Assembly (NCBI RefSeq): GCF_003065605.1
Contig: NZ_CP026952.1
Location: forward strand, 1,240,001 to 1,304,000
Direction: 5' to 3'
Source: Aeromicrobium chenweiae
GTDB taxonomy: Bacteria; Actinomycetota; Actinomycetes; Propionibacteriales; Nocardioidaceae
DNA length: 64,000 bases
The notes beneath the pieces are model-generated. The model ran no database searches. It was not told where the DNA came from and saw only the letters and a program-made list of their open reading frames with translations. Below are positions 45,716 to 54,254 of this stretch, piece by piece. How positions within the stretch are numbered: the stretch's first letter is position 1; every line of letters starts with the position of its first letter. The translations under genes were made by a program, and so were the position numbers.

Positions 45716-46315
45716 ATGGAGAAGTTCTCGACCCACACCGGTGTCGGCGCGCCGCTGCGCCGCAGCAACGTCGACACCGACCAGATCATCCCGGCCGTGT
45801 GGCTGAAGAAGGTCACCCGCGACGGCTTCGAGGAGGGACTGTTCTCGGCGTGGCGCAACGACCCCGAGTTCGTCCTGAACCAGCACGCGTACAAGGACGC
45901 GACCGTCCTGGTGGCCGGTCCGGACTTCGGCACGGGCTCGTCGCGCGAGCACGCGGTCTGGGCGCTGCAGAACTACGGCTTCAAGGTCGTCATCTCGCCG
46001 CGCTTCGCCGACATCTTCCGCGGCAACTCCGGCAAGGCGGGCCTGCTCGCCGCGCAGGTGGACGAGAAGGTCGTCCAGCGGCTGTGGGACCACCTCGACG
46101 AGAACCCGGGCGCCTCGATCACGGTCGACCTCGAGACCCGGACGGTCAGGGCCGGCGAGGGCGTCGACGCGATCGAGGACTCGTTCACGATCGACGACTA
46201 CACGCGCTGGCGCCTGCTCGAGGGCCTCGACGACGTGGGCATCACGCTGAGCCACGAGGACGACATCGTCGCGTACGAGGCCTCGCGCCCGTCGTTCAAG
46301 CCCGTCACGCTCTGA
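45716..46315 (+). CDS. leuD: 3-isopropylmalate dehydratase small subunit
   Basis: 199 residues. Swivel domain of the isomerase: [58 protein letters not shown] (substrate-binding GSSREH), NSGKAGLL. Encodes the partner of LeuC, in one operon with it. The next DNA is the 21-bp inverted array. Confidence 0.98.
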   Translation: MEKFSTHTGVGAPLRRSNVDTDQIIPAVWLKKVTRDGFEEGLFSAWRNDPEFVLNQHAYKDATVLVAGPDFGTGSSREHAVWALQNYGFKVVISPRFADIFRGNSGKAGLLAAQVDEKVVQRLWDHLDENPGASITVDLETRTVRAGEGVDAIEDSFTIDDYTRWRLLEGLDDVGITLSHEDDIVAYEASRPSFKPVTL

Positions 46316-46322
46316 CCCCGGG

Positions 46323-46482
46323 CCGCTGAGGGGAGACTCCGGTACGCCGACGGGAGACTCCCGTACGCCGACGGGAGACTTCCGTACGCCGACGGCGCGC
46401 GGGAGTCTCCCCTCGGCGCGCGGGAGTCTCCCCTCGGCGTGCGGGAGTCTCCCCTCGGCGCGCGGGAGTCTCCCCTCAGCGG
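46323..46482. repeat. Inverted array of seven 11-bp units at 21-bp period
   Basis: Three units GGGAGACTCCC-type start at 46331, 46352 and 46373, and four reverse-complement units GGGAGTCTCCC start at 46401, 46422, 46443 and 46464. The intervals are exactly 21 bases within each half. The outer ends are exact 18-base inverted copies: CCGCTGAGGGGAGACTCC (46323-46340) and GGAGTCTCCCCTCAGCGG (46465-46482). The whole is thus able to form one long imperfect hairpin or many small ones. It lies between convergent leuD and a small leftward gene, whose stop codon it includes. Confidence 0.85.
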
Positions 46483-46673
46483 TCGCGCCAGATGCTGATC
46501 GAGGTGATCGTGCCGGTGTCGTCGTCGGTCTCGACGAAGACCCGCTGGCCGAGCCGCAGGTGCCGGATGTGGTCGGCGAGGGACTCGGCCGGGAAGGACA
46601 TCGGCACGCCCTCGTCGGTCAGCAGCTGACCTGACCTGGTCGTCTGGTCGAAGGTCGCCACGGTGCCCTGCAT
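46476..46673 (-). CDS. Small OB-fold / cold-shock-like protein
   Basis: 65 residues: GTVATFDQTTRSGQLLTDEGVPMSF, then LADHIRHLRLGQRVFVETDD and ITSISIW. The pattern of G-x-V opening, S-G-x-L-L, and a closing strand resembles a cold-shock domain without the RNP aromatic motifs, so RNA binding is uncertain. Its stop codon TGA at 46476-46478 lies in the end of the inverted array. Divergent from plsC, sharing the symmetrical region 46681-46708. Confidence 0.7.
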   Translation of the reverse strand: MQGTVATFDQTTRSGQLLTDEGVPMSFPAESLADHIRHLRLGQRVFVETDDDTGTITSISIWRDR

Positions 46674-46680
46674 GTCCCTC

Positions 46681-46708
46681 AGCCTAGTGCCGGGGTCGGG
46701 ACTAGGCT
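46681..46708. promoter_or_regulatory. Symmetrical divergent promoter with two facing TAGGCT boxes
   Basis: AGCCTAGT (46681-46688) and ACTAGGCT (46701-46708) are perfect inverted repeats. TAGGCT at 46703-46708 lies 6 bases before the plsC start, and the complementary TAGGCT lies 7 bases before the small leftward gene. Each works as a -10 hexamer for a leaderless transcript in its own direction, or both as one operator. Confidence 0.55.
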
Positions 46709-46714
46709 CCCCTC

Positions 46715-47443
46715 ATGGAGCGCCGTCACTTCCCGAGGACCTTGCGGGTCATCGTGTTCTTCCTTCGTCCCGTGCTCATGATCGTCACGAAGCGTGACTG
46801 GCAGGGCCAGGAGAAGCTGCCCAGCGGCGGTTTCGTCCTGGCGCCCAACCACCTCTCGCACCTCGACCCGTTCCTGATCTCGCACTTCATGGTCGACCAG
46901 GGCATCCCGCCGCGGTTCCTCGCGAAGGACACCCTGATGGCGTTGCCGGTCGGCGGCCGCATCCTGCGCAACGCCCAGCAGATCCCGGTCTTCCGCAGCA
47001 CCGTCGGTGCGGCGGAGTCGCTCCGGGCGGCCGTCGCAGCGGTCGAGGGCGGCAGCGTCGTGACGATCTACCCCGAGGGGACCATCACCCGCGACCCCGC
47101 TGCCTGGCCGATGACCGGACGCACGGGAGCCGTGCGGGTGGCCCTGGCCACCGGTCGACCGGTCGTCCCGGTCATGCAGTGGGGGCCGCAGGAGATCCTC
47201 TGGCCGTACACCAAGCGTCCGCGCTTCCTCCCGCGCAAGACGATCCGGGTCCGCGTCGGCGACCCGCTCGACCTGTCGGAGTTCGAGGGCAAGCCGCTCA
47301 CCGAGGAGCTGCTCAACACCGCCACCTCCCGGCTGATGGACGCGTTGACTGCGATGATGTCCGAGGTACGGGGCGAGCTGCCCTCGACGCCGCGGATCGA
47401 TGTGCGCGGCCTGGCCAAGCCCAAGAGCACGTACAAGGGCTGA
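46715..47443 (+). CDS. plsC: 1-acyl-sn-glycerol-3-phosphate acyltransferase
   Basis: 242 residues. Acylates lysophosphatidate to phosphatidate at the membrane. Motifs: LAPNHLSHLDPFLISHF (NHx4D) and TIYPEGTITRD (PEGT). A hydrophobic stretch near residues 8-25 (IVFFLRPVLMIV) fits membrane association. The next gene, gpsA, makes the glycerol 3-phosphate that starts the same pathway. Confidence 0.95.
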   Translation: MERRHFPRTLRVIVFFLRPVLMIVTKRDWQGQEKLPSGGFVLAPNHLSHLDPFLISHFMVDQGIPPRFLAKDTLMALPVGGRILRNAQQIPVFRSTVGAAESLRAAVAAVEGGSVVTIYPEGTITRDPAAWPMTGRTGAVRVALATGRPVVPVMQWGPQEILWPYTKRPRFLPRKTIRVRVGDPLDLSEFEGKPLTEELLNTATSRLMDALTAMMSEVRGELPSTPRIDVRGLAKPKSTYKG

Positions 47444-47473
47444 ACGAGCACCGACGAGAGATGGGAACCGTGA

Positions 47474-48475
47474 ATGGCGCAGATTGCCGTGATGGGCGCA
47501 GGATCCTGGGGAACCGCGTTCGCGCTGGTGCTGGCTGACGCCGGCAACACCGTACGCCTGTGGGGTCGTCGGCCCGAGCTCTGCGACACGATCAACGACA
47601 AGCACGAGAACTCCGAGTACCTCCCCGGTGTCGAGCTGCCCGACGCGATCTCGGCCACGCCGGACCCCGCCGACGCGCTCGCGGGCGCGGAGGTCGTCGT
47701 CCTGGCGGTGCCGTCCCAGCAGCTGCGCTCCAACCTCGAGTCGTGGGCCGGGCACGTCCCGGCCGAGGCGATCCTCGTCAGCCTGATGAAGGGTGTCGAG
47801 CTCGGCACGCACAAGCGCATGAGCGAGGTCATCGCCGAGGTGACCGGCGCGGGTCCCGAGCGGATCGCCGTGGTCTCCGGGCCCAACCTGGCCCGTGAGA
47901 TCGCCAGCCGCGAGCCCGCGGCGAGCGTTGTCGCGTGCGAGGACCAGTCTGTCGCCGAGCACCTGCAGAAGCTCATGCACTCGGCGGCGTTCCGCCCCTA
48001 CTCGATGACGGACGTCATCGGCTGTGAGCTGGCGGGCACCGCGAAGAACATCATCGGCCTGGCTGTCGGCGTGTGCGTCGGCCTGGGCTTCGGCGACAAC
48101 ACCAAGGCGTCGGTCATCACCCGCGGCCTGGCCGAGACCGCGCGCCTCGGCGTCGCGATCGGCGCGGACCCGGTCACGTTCATGGGGCTGGCCGGCATGG
48201 GCGACCTGGTCGCCACGTGCTCGTCACCGCTGTCGCGCAACCGCACGTTCGGCGAGAAGCTCGGCGAGGGCATGAGCGTCGAGGAGGTCACCTCGCAGAC
48301 CCGGCAGGTGGCCGAGGGCGTGAAGTCGTGCCAGTCGGTCGCCGAGCTGGCGAAGATCAACGGCGTCGAGATGCCGATCGTCGAGCACGTCGCGGCCCTG
48401 GTGGCCGGCGAGCTCAGCCCCGACGAGCTCGTGCGGCGGCTCATCTCCCGGCAGGCCAAGCCCGAGACCGTCTGA
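47474..48475 (+). CDS. gpsA: NAD(P)H-dependent glycerol-3-phosphate dehydrogenase
   Basis: 333 residues, 30 bases after plsC. Reduces dihydroxyacetone phosphate to glycerol 3-phosphate for phospholipids. Nucleotide site GAGSWGTAFALVLAD at residues 8-22, SGPNLAREIASREPAA, and TAKNIIGLAVGVCVGLGFGDNTKASVITRG with catalytic Lys. Complete. Together with the glp island, the organism has both biosynthetic and catabolic G3P enzymes. Confidence 0.97.
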   Translation: MAQIAVMGAGSWGTAFALVLADAGNTVRLWGRRPELCDTINDKHENSEYLPGVELPDAISATPDPADALAGAEVVVLAVPSQQLRSNLESWAGHVPAEAILVSLMKGVELGTHKRMSEVIAEVTGAGPERIAVVSGPNLAREIASREPAASVVACEDQSVAEHLQKLMHSAAFRPYSMTDVIGCELAGTAKNIIGLAVGVCVGLGFGDNTKASVITRGLAETARLGVAIGADPVTFMGLAGMGDLVATCSSPLSRNRTFGEKLGEGMSVEEVTSQTRQVAEGVKSCQSVAELAKINGVEMPIVEHVAALVAGELSPDELVRRLISRQAKPETV

Positions 48476-48492
48476 CGGCCGCCGGGCCCGGC

Positions 48493-49560
48493 TCAGGTGC
48501 AGGCGGCCAGGACGTTCTGGATGTCGATCCAGAGGTCCTCGACGTCCTCGATGCCGACCGAGAGCCGGATCAGGTCCTCGGGCACCGACTCCGGCTCACC
48601 GGGGTGACGCCGACGGCGCTCCCACGTCGACTCGACGCCGCCGAGGCTCGTGGCGTACGTGATGATGTCGCTCTGCTCGGTCATCTTCTGCGCGACCGCC
48701 GGGCCACCGGCGACCTCGAACGAGACCATCGTGCCGAAGCCGGGGTAGCGGCTGCGGGTGACGTGCCGGGACGCCGACAGCCGGGCGTGCAGCTCGCGGG
48801 CGTTGGCCTCTGCGCGATCCAGCCGCACGTGCAGCGTGCGGACGCCGCGGGCCGCCAGCCAGGTCTCCATGGCCCCGGGGATCGCGCCGAGCACCGTGCG
48901 GCGCTTCTCGATCGCGGCGAACGCCCGGTCGTCGTTGGTCACCAGCGCGCCGAGGATGACGTCGCTGTGCCCTGACAGGAGCTTCGAGGCCGAGTGCACG
49001 ACGAAGTCGGCGCCGAGGTCGAGGGGACGCTGGCGCAGGGGAGTGGCGAACGTGTTGTCGACCGCCACCGCGGCGCCCACCCGGGTGGACGCGCGGGCGA
49101 TCGCCTCGATGTCGGCGACCTGGAGCGACGGGTTGGTCGGCGACTCGATCCAGACCAGTGCAGCGCCGGCCACCGCGGAGACGACCTGGTCGGTGTCGTC
49201 GATGTCGACGAGCCTCAGGTCGATCTGGCCGCGCCGGTCGCGCTCGACGAGTTGTGCGATCGTGCCGTAGTACGCGTGGCGCGGTGCGACCACGGCGGCC
49301 TTCGCGGGCACCAGGTCGAACAGCGCGCCGGACGCCGCGACGCCGGACGAGAAGGCCAGCGCGCGTCCGCCCTCGAGGGCGCCCAGCACCGTCTCGAAGG
49401 AGTCCCAGGTGGGGTTGCCCTGCCGTCCGTACTCGGATCCGCCGCCGGGGACGAGGGCGCTGGCCATCGTGATCGGAGCGTTGAGCGGTCCCCCCGGGAC
49501 CCGGTCCGGACGCCCGGCACCGACTGCAATGGTCGAGGGCGAGAGATCGTGTCCATGCAT
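48493..49560 (-). CDS. PLP-dependent trans-sulfuration enzyme (cystathionine gamma-synthase/lyase family)
   Basis: 355 residues from ATG 49560. Cys/Met metabolism PLP fold: YGRQGNPTWDSFETVLGALEGG, AFSSGVAASGALFDLVPA, VDNTFATPLRQRPLDLGAD, and the PLP-lysine segment VHSASKLLSGHSD. EDLIRLSVGIEDVEDLWIDI closes it. The subfamily (synthase, gamma-lyase or methionine gamma-lyase) cannot be set from this reading. Ends 17 bases from the gpsA stop, convergent; divergent from ddl. Confidence 0.93.
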   Translation of the reverse strand: MHGHDLSPSTIAVGAGRPDRVPGGPLNAPITMASALVPGGGSEYGRQGNPTWDSFETVLGALEGGRALAFSSGVAASGALFDLVPAKAAVVAPRHAYYGTIAQLVERDRRGQIDLRLVDIDDTDQVVSAVAGAALVWIESPTNPSLQVADIEAIARASTRVGAAVAVDNTFATPLRQRPLDLGADFVVHSASKLLSGHSDVILGALVTNDDRAFAAIEKRRTVLGAIPGAMETWLAARGVRTLHVRLDRAEANARELHARLSASRHVTRSRYPGFGTMVSFEVAGGPAVAQKMTEQSDIITYATSLGGVESTWERRRRHPGEPESVPEDLIRLSVGIEDVEDLWIDIQNVLAACT

Positions 49561-49596
49561 CACGCCATTGTGCACCGAGCGATAAGGTGCTTGGCA

Positions 49597-50667
49597 ATGA
49601 GCCTCGTCAACGACCCTTCCCCGGACAAGCCCCGACTCGCCGTGATCTTCGGCGGGCGTTCCAGTGAGCACGGCGTGTCGTGCCTCACGGCGCGCGAGAT
49701 CCTCGCGGTGATCGACCGTGACCGGTACGAGGTGCTGCCGGTCGGCATCACGCGCGACGGCGCCTGGGTCGAGGAGACGGCGCAGTGGGACGAGCTCGAG
49801 CCCGGCACCCTGCCGTCGGTGCGTGAGGACCGCCCGGCGTTCGCCTGGGAACGTCTGCGCGACGTCGACGTGGTGTTCCCCGTGCTGCACGGCCCGTGGG
49901 GCGAGGACGGCACGATCCAGGGCCTGCTCGAGATGGCCGACGTCCGCTACGTCGGTGCCGGGGTCCTGGCGAGCGCGGTCAGCATGGACAAGCCGTTCAC
50001 CAAGACGGTCTTCTCGGCTGCCGGGCTCCCGCAGCTGCCCTACGTGACGATCCGACCGTGGGAGTGGAAGCAGGAGCGGTCGAAGGTCGAGGACCGCATC
50101 CGCGCGCTCGGCCTGCCGGTCTTCGTCAAGCCCGCCCGTGCCGGCTCCAGCTCGGGCGTGATGATGGTCGAGTCGTGGGGTGCGCTCGAGACGGCCGTGC
50201 TGGCTGCCCGCGAGTTCGACCCCAAGGTCATCGTGGAGTCCGCGGCGCGCGGCAAGCGTGAGCTCGAGTGCGCCGTGATCCAGCGCGCCACCGGCAAGCC
50301 GACCGCGAGCCTCGTCGGCGAGATCACGGTCGCCGAGGAGTCCGAGCACGAGTTCTACGACTTCGAGGCGAAGTACCTCGACGGCACGAGCAAGAACGTC
50401 GTCCCGGCCGACATCTCGGTCACCCTCAGCGAGCGCATCCGGACGTACGCCGTGCAGGCCTTCGAGGCCGTCGGCTGCGAGGGCCTCGCGCGCGTCGACT
50501 TCTTCCTCACCGACGACGGCCTCGTCATCAACGAGATCAACACCATGCCCGGGTTCACGCCCTACTCGATGTTCCCGCGGCTCTGGGAGGCGACCGGCGT
50601 GTCGTACACCGACCTGGTCGACCGGCTCATCCAGCTCGCGCTGCAGCGCGACACCGGCCTGCGCTGA
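49597..50667 (+). CDS. ddl: D-alanine-D-alanine ligase
   Basis: 356 residues from ATG 49597; TAAGGT at 49583-49588 lies 8 bases upstream. ATP-grasp enzyme joining two D-Ala for peptidoglycan. N-terminus FGGRSSEHGVSCLTAREIL; FPVLHGPWGEDGTIQGLLE; ATP-grasp VFVKPARAGSSSGVMMV; C-terminal LARVDFFLTDDGLVINEINTMPGFTPYSMFP with magnesium-binding Asp/Glu/Asn. Confidence 0.97.
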   Translation: MSLVNDPSPDKPRLAVIFGGRSSEHGVSCLTAREILAVIDRDRYEVLPVGITRDGAWVEETAQWDELEPGTLPSVREDRPAFAWERLRDVDVVFPVLHGPWGEDGTIQGLLEMADVRYVGAGVLASAVSMDKPFTKTVFSAAGLPQLPYVTIRPWEWKQERSKVEDRIRALGLPVFVKPARAGSSSGVMMVESWGALETAVLAAREFDPKVIVESAARGKRELECAVIQRATGKPTASLVGEITVAEESEHEFYDFEAKYLDGTSKNVVPADISVTLSERIRTYAVQAFEAVGCEGLARVDFFLTDDGLVINEINTMPGFTPYSMFPRLWEATGVSYTDLVDRLIQLALQRDTGLR

Positions 50668-50688
50668 CCGGTCCGGCCGGCCACGGCG

Positions 50689-51141
50689 TCAGACGCAGGG
50701 CTTGACCAACGGGTCGTGCTTGGCGATGGCCGGCGCGAGGTCGGCGAGCGCGTCCGCGGCGGGATCGTAGTCGTTCGGCACCTCGACGCTGACGAAGAAC
50801 GTCCGGCCGATCGTGGTGAACAGGTACCCGTCGGACGTCGTCTCGACGAACCAGCCGATGTCCCTGACCGGGTAGCACTCGGACGACGTGGTCAGCGCGG
50901 CCGGCTTCTCGACGCCGCAGCGCAGGATGATCGGCGGGGCGCCCCACGCCACCGCGTTGTCGCCGTCGACGCGGATCGTGTCCTCACCGGAGACCTTCTG
51001 CGGCGCGTCGGCGAACAACGCCTCGCAGTCGACCGTGGTGCCGGGCTCGGTCGGGTAGGAGTCGACCCGCAGGCCCGGACTGCACGCGCCGGCGGCCAGC
51101 AGGACGCCCAGCAGGACGGCGCCGCGCAGGAACGAGCGCAC
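50689..51141 (-). CDS. DUF3515 lipoprotein
   Basis: 150 residues. Lipoprotein signal peptide with lipobox (LLAAGAC, Cys at about 20). Then the DUF3515 body: VDCEALFADAPQKV, AWGAPPIILRCGV, CYPVRDIGWFVE. Three conserved cysteines lie in the mature part. A common actinobacterial outer-face lipoprotein of unknown role, often beside ddl and thiL. Three bases after the AsnC-domain gene. Confidence 0.92.
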   Translation of the reverse strand: MRSFLRGAVLLGVLLAAGACSPGLRVDSYPTEPGTTVDCEALFADAPQKVSGEDTIRVDGDNAVAWGAPPIILRCGVEKPAALTTSSECYPVRDIGWFVETTSDGYLFTTIGRTFFVSVEVPNDYDPAADALADLAPAIAKHDPLVKPCV

Positions 51142-51144
51142 GGC

Positions 51145-51381
51145 TCAGATGCGCACGATCGGGCAGGTGAGGGTGCGGGTGATGCCCGGGACGGTCTGGA
51201 TCCGGGACACGACCAGCGTGCCGAGCTCGTCCATCGACGGGCCCTCCACGCGGGCGATCACGTCGTACGGGCCGGTGACGTCCTCCGCGAGCGTCACACC
51301 GGCGATCTCCCCGATCGCCCTGGCGACGTCGGCGGCCTTGCCGACCTCGGTCTGGACGAGGATGTAAGCCTGAACGGCCAT
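51145..51381 (-). CDS. Lrp/AsnC ligand-binding domain protein (no DNA-binding domain)
   Basis: 78 residues, all of it the RAM/AsnC ligand-binding fold: QAYILVQTEVGKAADVARAI, YDVIARVEGPSMDELG, and TRTLTCPIVRI. No helix-turn-helix, so not a regulator by itself; it may bind amino acids or form mixed oligomers. Together with the DUF3515 gene, divergent from thiL. Confidence 0.93.
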   Translation of the reverse strand: MAVQAYILVQTEVGKAADVARAIGEIAGVTLAEDVTGPYDVIARVEGPSMDELGTLVVSRIQTVPGITRTLTCPIVRI

Positions 51382-51467
51382 CGGATGCTCCTTCGGTGTG
51401 ACTTGGACTGTGCCACGCTACCGGATGTCGCGCGAGGATCGACTTTCGGCTGCGAGAAGATGGACCC

Positions 51468-52424
51468 ATGAACTCGAGCGCGACGGACAACCCCACCATC
51501 GGCGACCTCGGGGAGTTCGGGCTCATCGACCGGGTCCGCGCGCAGGTCGGTCAGAACCGGCACATCCTGCTCGGCCCGGGGGACGACGCGGCGCACGTGT
51601 CGACCAACGACGGCACCTTCGTCGTCTCCTCCGACCTGCTGCTGGAGGGACGTCACTTCCGCCGCGACTGGTCCTCCCCGCACGACATCGGCCGCAAGGC
51701 CGCCGCCTGCAACCTGTCGGACATCAGCGCGATGGGCGGCGTCGCCACCGCCCTGACGGTGGGCTTCGGCGCGCCCGCGGACCTGCCGGTCGCCTGGGCC
51801 CTCGAGATGGTCCGCGGCTTCGAGGACGAGTGCGCCCACGTCGGTGCCCACATCGTCGGCGGGGACGTGACGGAGTCGGACAAGATCATCATCGCGGTCA
51901 CCGCGATGGGTGACGCGGCTCGCCCCGTCCGCCGCTCGGGAGCGCTGCCGGGTGACTACGTCGCGTACTCGGGCGAGCTGGGGTTGGCGGGCGCGGGGTT
52001 CGCGACCCTCAGCCGCGGGTTCCGCTCGCCGAAGGCGGCCGTCGAGGCGCACCGCGTGCCACGCCCGCCGTACGCCGCGGGCCCGCAGGCGGCAGGCGTC
52101 GGTGCCACCTCCATGACCGACGTCAGCGACGGTCTGCTCGCCGACCTGGGGCACATCGCGGACGCGAGCGGGGTCGCGATCGACCTCGACAGTCACACGT
52201 TCGTCGTCCCTGAGCCGGTCGCGACGGTCGGGGAGGCCCTCGGCCGCAACGCGATGGACTTCGTGCTGACGGGCGGCGACGACTACGCGCTGGTCGCCAC
52301 GTTCAGCTCAGAGACGACCGTGCCCGCGGGCTGGACCCGGATCGGCCAGGTCGCCGACGGCAGCGGCGTCACGGTCGACGGTGCCGCGTACGAGGGCGCG
52401 TCAGGGCACCAGCACTTCCGTTGA
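51468..52424 (+). CDS. thiL: Thiamine-monophosphate kinase
   Basis: 318 residues. Phosphorylates thiamine phosphate to thiamine diphosphate. PurM-like fold: LLGPGDDAAHV, SSDLLLEGRHFRRDWSSPHDIGRKAAACNLSDISAMGG (Mg/ATP site), IVGGDVTESD, SMTDVSDGLLADLGHIA, and LTGGDDYALVATF. Its end overlaps by 24 bases the end of the convergent amidase. Confidence 0.96.
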   Translation: MNSSATDNPTIGDLGEFGLIDRVRAQVGQNRHILLGPGDDAAHVSTNDGTFVVSSDLLLEGRHFRRDWSSPHDIGRKAAACNLSDISAMGGVATALTVGFGAPADLPVAWALEMVRGFEDECAHVGAHIVGGDVTESDKIIIAVTAMGDAARPVRRSGALPGDYVAYSGELGLAGAGFATLSRGFRSPKAAVEAHRVPRPPYAAGPQAAGVGATSMTDVSDGLLADLGHIADASGVAIDLDSHTFVVPEPVATVGEALGRNAMDFVLTGGDDYALVATFSSETTVPAGWTRIGQVADGSGVTVDGAAYEGASGHQHFR

Positions 52425-53852
52425 GCCACGCGGGTCCTGGATCCGCGCGAACGGCTGGGCGGACTCCAGCTCGTACGCGATCTCGAGCAGGGTCTGCTCG
52501 TCGCCGTGGTCGGCGGAGAAGTGGACGCCGATCGGCATCTGCGCCGATGAGCGTCCCAACGGCAGCGAGACGGCCGGGCCGCCCGAGGCATTGTTGAGCG
52601 GCGTGAACGCGGCGTACCGCACGAGCCGTTCGAACATCAGGCTGAACGGCTCGACCGCGGGCGAGAGGTAGCCGAGCTCGGGCGTGGTGTAGCCGAGCGT
52701 GGGGGAGACGATGAGGTCGACGTCCTCGAACGCCGCCCGATAGGCGGCGGTCGAGCGCTTCAGGCCGGCGATCGCCATCGGGGTGCGCCAGGCGCGGCGG
52801 ACGAACTGCCGGGCCAGCCCGCGGGTCAGGGGATCGGTGAGCGTCTTGTCGAAGTCGGGGCTCATGACCTTGCGGCCGAAGTGCTGGGTCGCGAACGCCA
52901 GCAGTCCCCAGTAGTGCTTGAAGTCCTCCATGAAGCGGCGATCGACGGGCAGCTCGACCTCCATGACGTCGTGCCCGAGCGAGCCGAGCAGGTCGGCGGC
53001 GGACAGGACGGCCTGGCGGGTGTCCTCGTCGGTCGCGATGCCGGTGACCGAGTCCAGGATGAGGCCGATGCGCAGGCGGCGGTCGGCCGGTCCCTCGACG
53101 AGCCCGAGCGGCCGCATGCCGGGCGCCGGTCGGTACGCCTGCGTGGCGGCCATGAAGTGTGCGGTGTCGCGGACGGTCCGGGTCAGGACGCCGTTCGAGA
53201 CGATGTCGACCGGCAGGGTCGCGGACTCAGCGGCCGGGACGACCCGGTCGCGCGTCGGCTTGAGGCCGACCAGGCCGCAGGCCGCGGCGGGGATACGGAT
53301 GGACCCGCCGCCGTCGTTGGCGTGCGCGATCGGGACGGCCCCGGACGCCACGAGGGCGGCGGCACCGCCCGAGGAGGCGCCGGCCGAGTAGCCGGTGTGC
53401 CACGGGTTGCGTGTCGGCGGCAGCGTCGCGTACTCCGTCGTCGCGTTGAAGCCGAACTCGGGCATCGTCGACTTGCCGAGCACCGTCAGTCCCGCGGACA
53501 GCAGCTGGTCGGTGAACGGGGCGTTGGCCGTGGCCGGCCGCGCCTTCACCGCCAGCGATCCCTGGTCCGACGGCAGCCCCGCGACGTCGGTGTTGTCCTT
53601 GACGAAGGTCGGGACGCCGGCCAGCAGCCCGGTGGGGGTGCGCTCGACCGCGGCCAGGGCGCGCTCGTAGTCGGGGCGTTGGACCGCGTTGAGCGACGGG
53701 TTCACCAGCTCGACGCGGGCGATGGCCGCCTCGGCAGCCTCGCGCGCGCTGATGCGGCCGTCAGCAACAGCAGCGGCGACCCCGACAGAGTCGAGGTCGC
53801 CGAGTGCGTCGTCGCCGAAGGCGTGGACACGGGTGGTCATCTCGTGGGTCAC
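52401..53852 (-). CDS. Amidase (amidase signature family)
   Basis: 483 residues. Catalytic triad region: FVKDNTDVAGLPSDQG (Lys), GYSAGASSGGAAALVASGAVPIAHANDGGGSIRIPAA (both Ser). Complete family length. Hydrolyses an amide; the substrate is not identifiable and GatA is excluded because no gatB or gatC is nearby and the specific region differs. MTHEM or the second Met (MTTRVHAF) may be the start. Confidence 0.92.
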   Translation of the reverse strand: MTHEMTTRVHAFGDDALGDLDSVGVAAAVADGRISAREAAEAAIARVELVNPSLNAVQRPDYERALAAVERTPTGLLAGVPTFVKDNTDVAGLPSDQGSLAVKARPATANAPFTDQLLSAGLTVLGKSTMPEFGFNATTEYATLPPTRNPWHTGYSAGASSGGAAALVASGAVPIAHANDGGGSIRIPAAACGLVGLKPTRDRVVPAAESATLPVDIVSNGVLTRTVRDTAHFMAATQAYRPAPGMRPLGLVEGPADRRLRIGLILDSVTGIATDEDTRQAVLSAADLLGSLGHDVMEVELPVDRRFMEDFKHYWGLLAFATQHFGRKVMSPDFDKTLTDPLTRGLARQFVRRAWRTPMAIAGLKRSTAAYRAAFEDVDLIVSPTLGYTTPELGYLSPAVEPFSLMFERLVRYAAFTPLNNASGGPAVSLPLGRSSAQMPIGVHFSADHGDEQTLLEIAYELESAQPFARIQDPRGSTEVLVP

Positions 53853-53913
53853 GAGATGACTCTAGGGTCACTTCAGGGAAGTTGACCAGAGCCCGGGTCC
53901 GGGCAGGGCAGCG

Positions 53914-54099
53914 TTAGCGGCTGACCTTGCCGGCCTTGAGGCACGAGGTGCAGACGTTCACGCGCTGCGGGGTGCCGTTGATGACGGCGCGCACGCGCTG
54001 GATGTTGGGATCGAAACGACGCTTCGTGCGTCGGTGCGAGTGGGAGACGTTGTGGCCGAAACCAGGTCCCTTGGCACACACATCACAGACCGCAGCCAT
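53914..54099 (-). CDS. rpmB: 50S ribosomal protein L28
   Basis: 61 residues from ATG 54099 with CAGGAGTTCGCC upstream. [20 protein letters not shown] and [12 protein letters not shown] mark the zinc-binding (four-Cys) type. Separate from other ribosomal genes, as usual for actinobacteria. Confidence 0.97.
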   Translation of the reverse strand: MAAVCDVCAKGPGFGHNVSHSHRRTKRRFDPNIQRVRAVINGTPQRVNVCTSCLKAGKVSR

Positions 54100-54254
54100 G
54101 GCGAACTCCTGAAATTGAGACTTACCGAGAATGGGGAGGCTCCTGACCGAATCGCCAGAAGTCAACCGCTCAAGAATAGCCGACGACCCGATGCCGACGC
54201 CAATCAGCACCGTCGGTCCCTCCTGGGTGGGGCGTCGGACGATAGCCTCCCCCC
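54100..54254. promoter_or_regulatory. Divergent promoter gap between rpmB and the DAK2 gene
   Basis: 155 bases. On the plus strand TAGCCT at 54243-54248 lies 6 bases before the DAK2-protein start, again a leaderless-type -10. For leftward rpmB, TTGAC-like words (rc of GTCAA near 54163) are present, but no good -10 is evident. No palindrome of note. Confidence 0.4.

Noticed and set aside
46323..46482. CRISPR array
   Set aside because: Repeats are 11-bp palindromic words at fixed 21-bp period with inverted orientation and no unique spacers; no cas genes in the window.
52401..53852. GatA subunit of the amidotransferase
   Set aside because: Amidase signature is generic, gatB and gatC are not nearby, and the sequence around the active site is of a general amidase.
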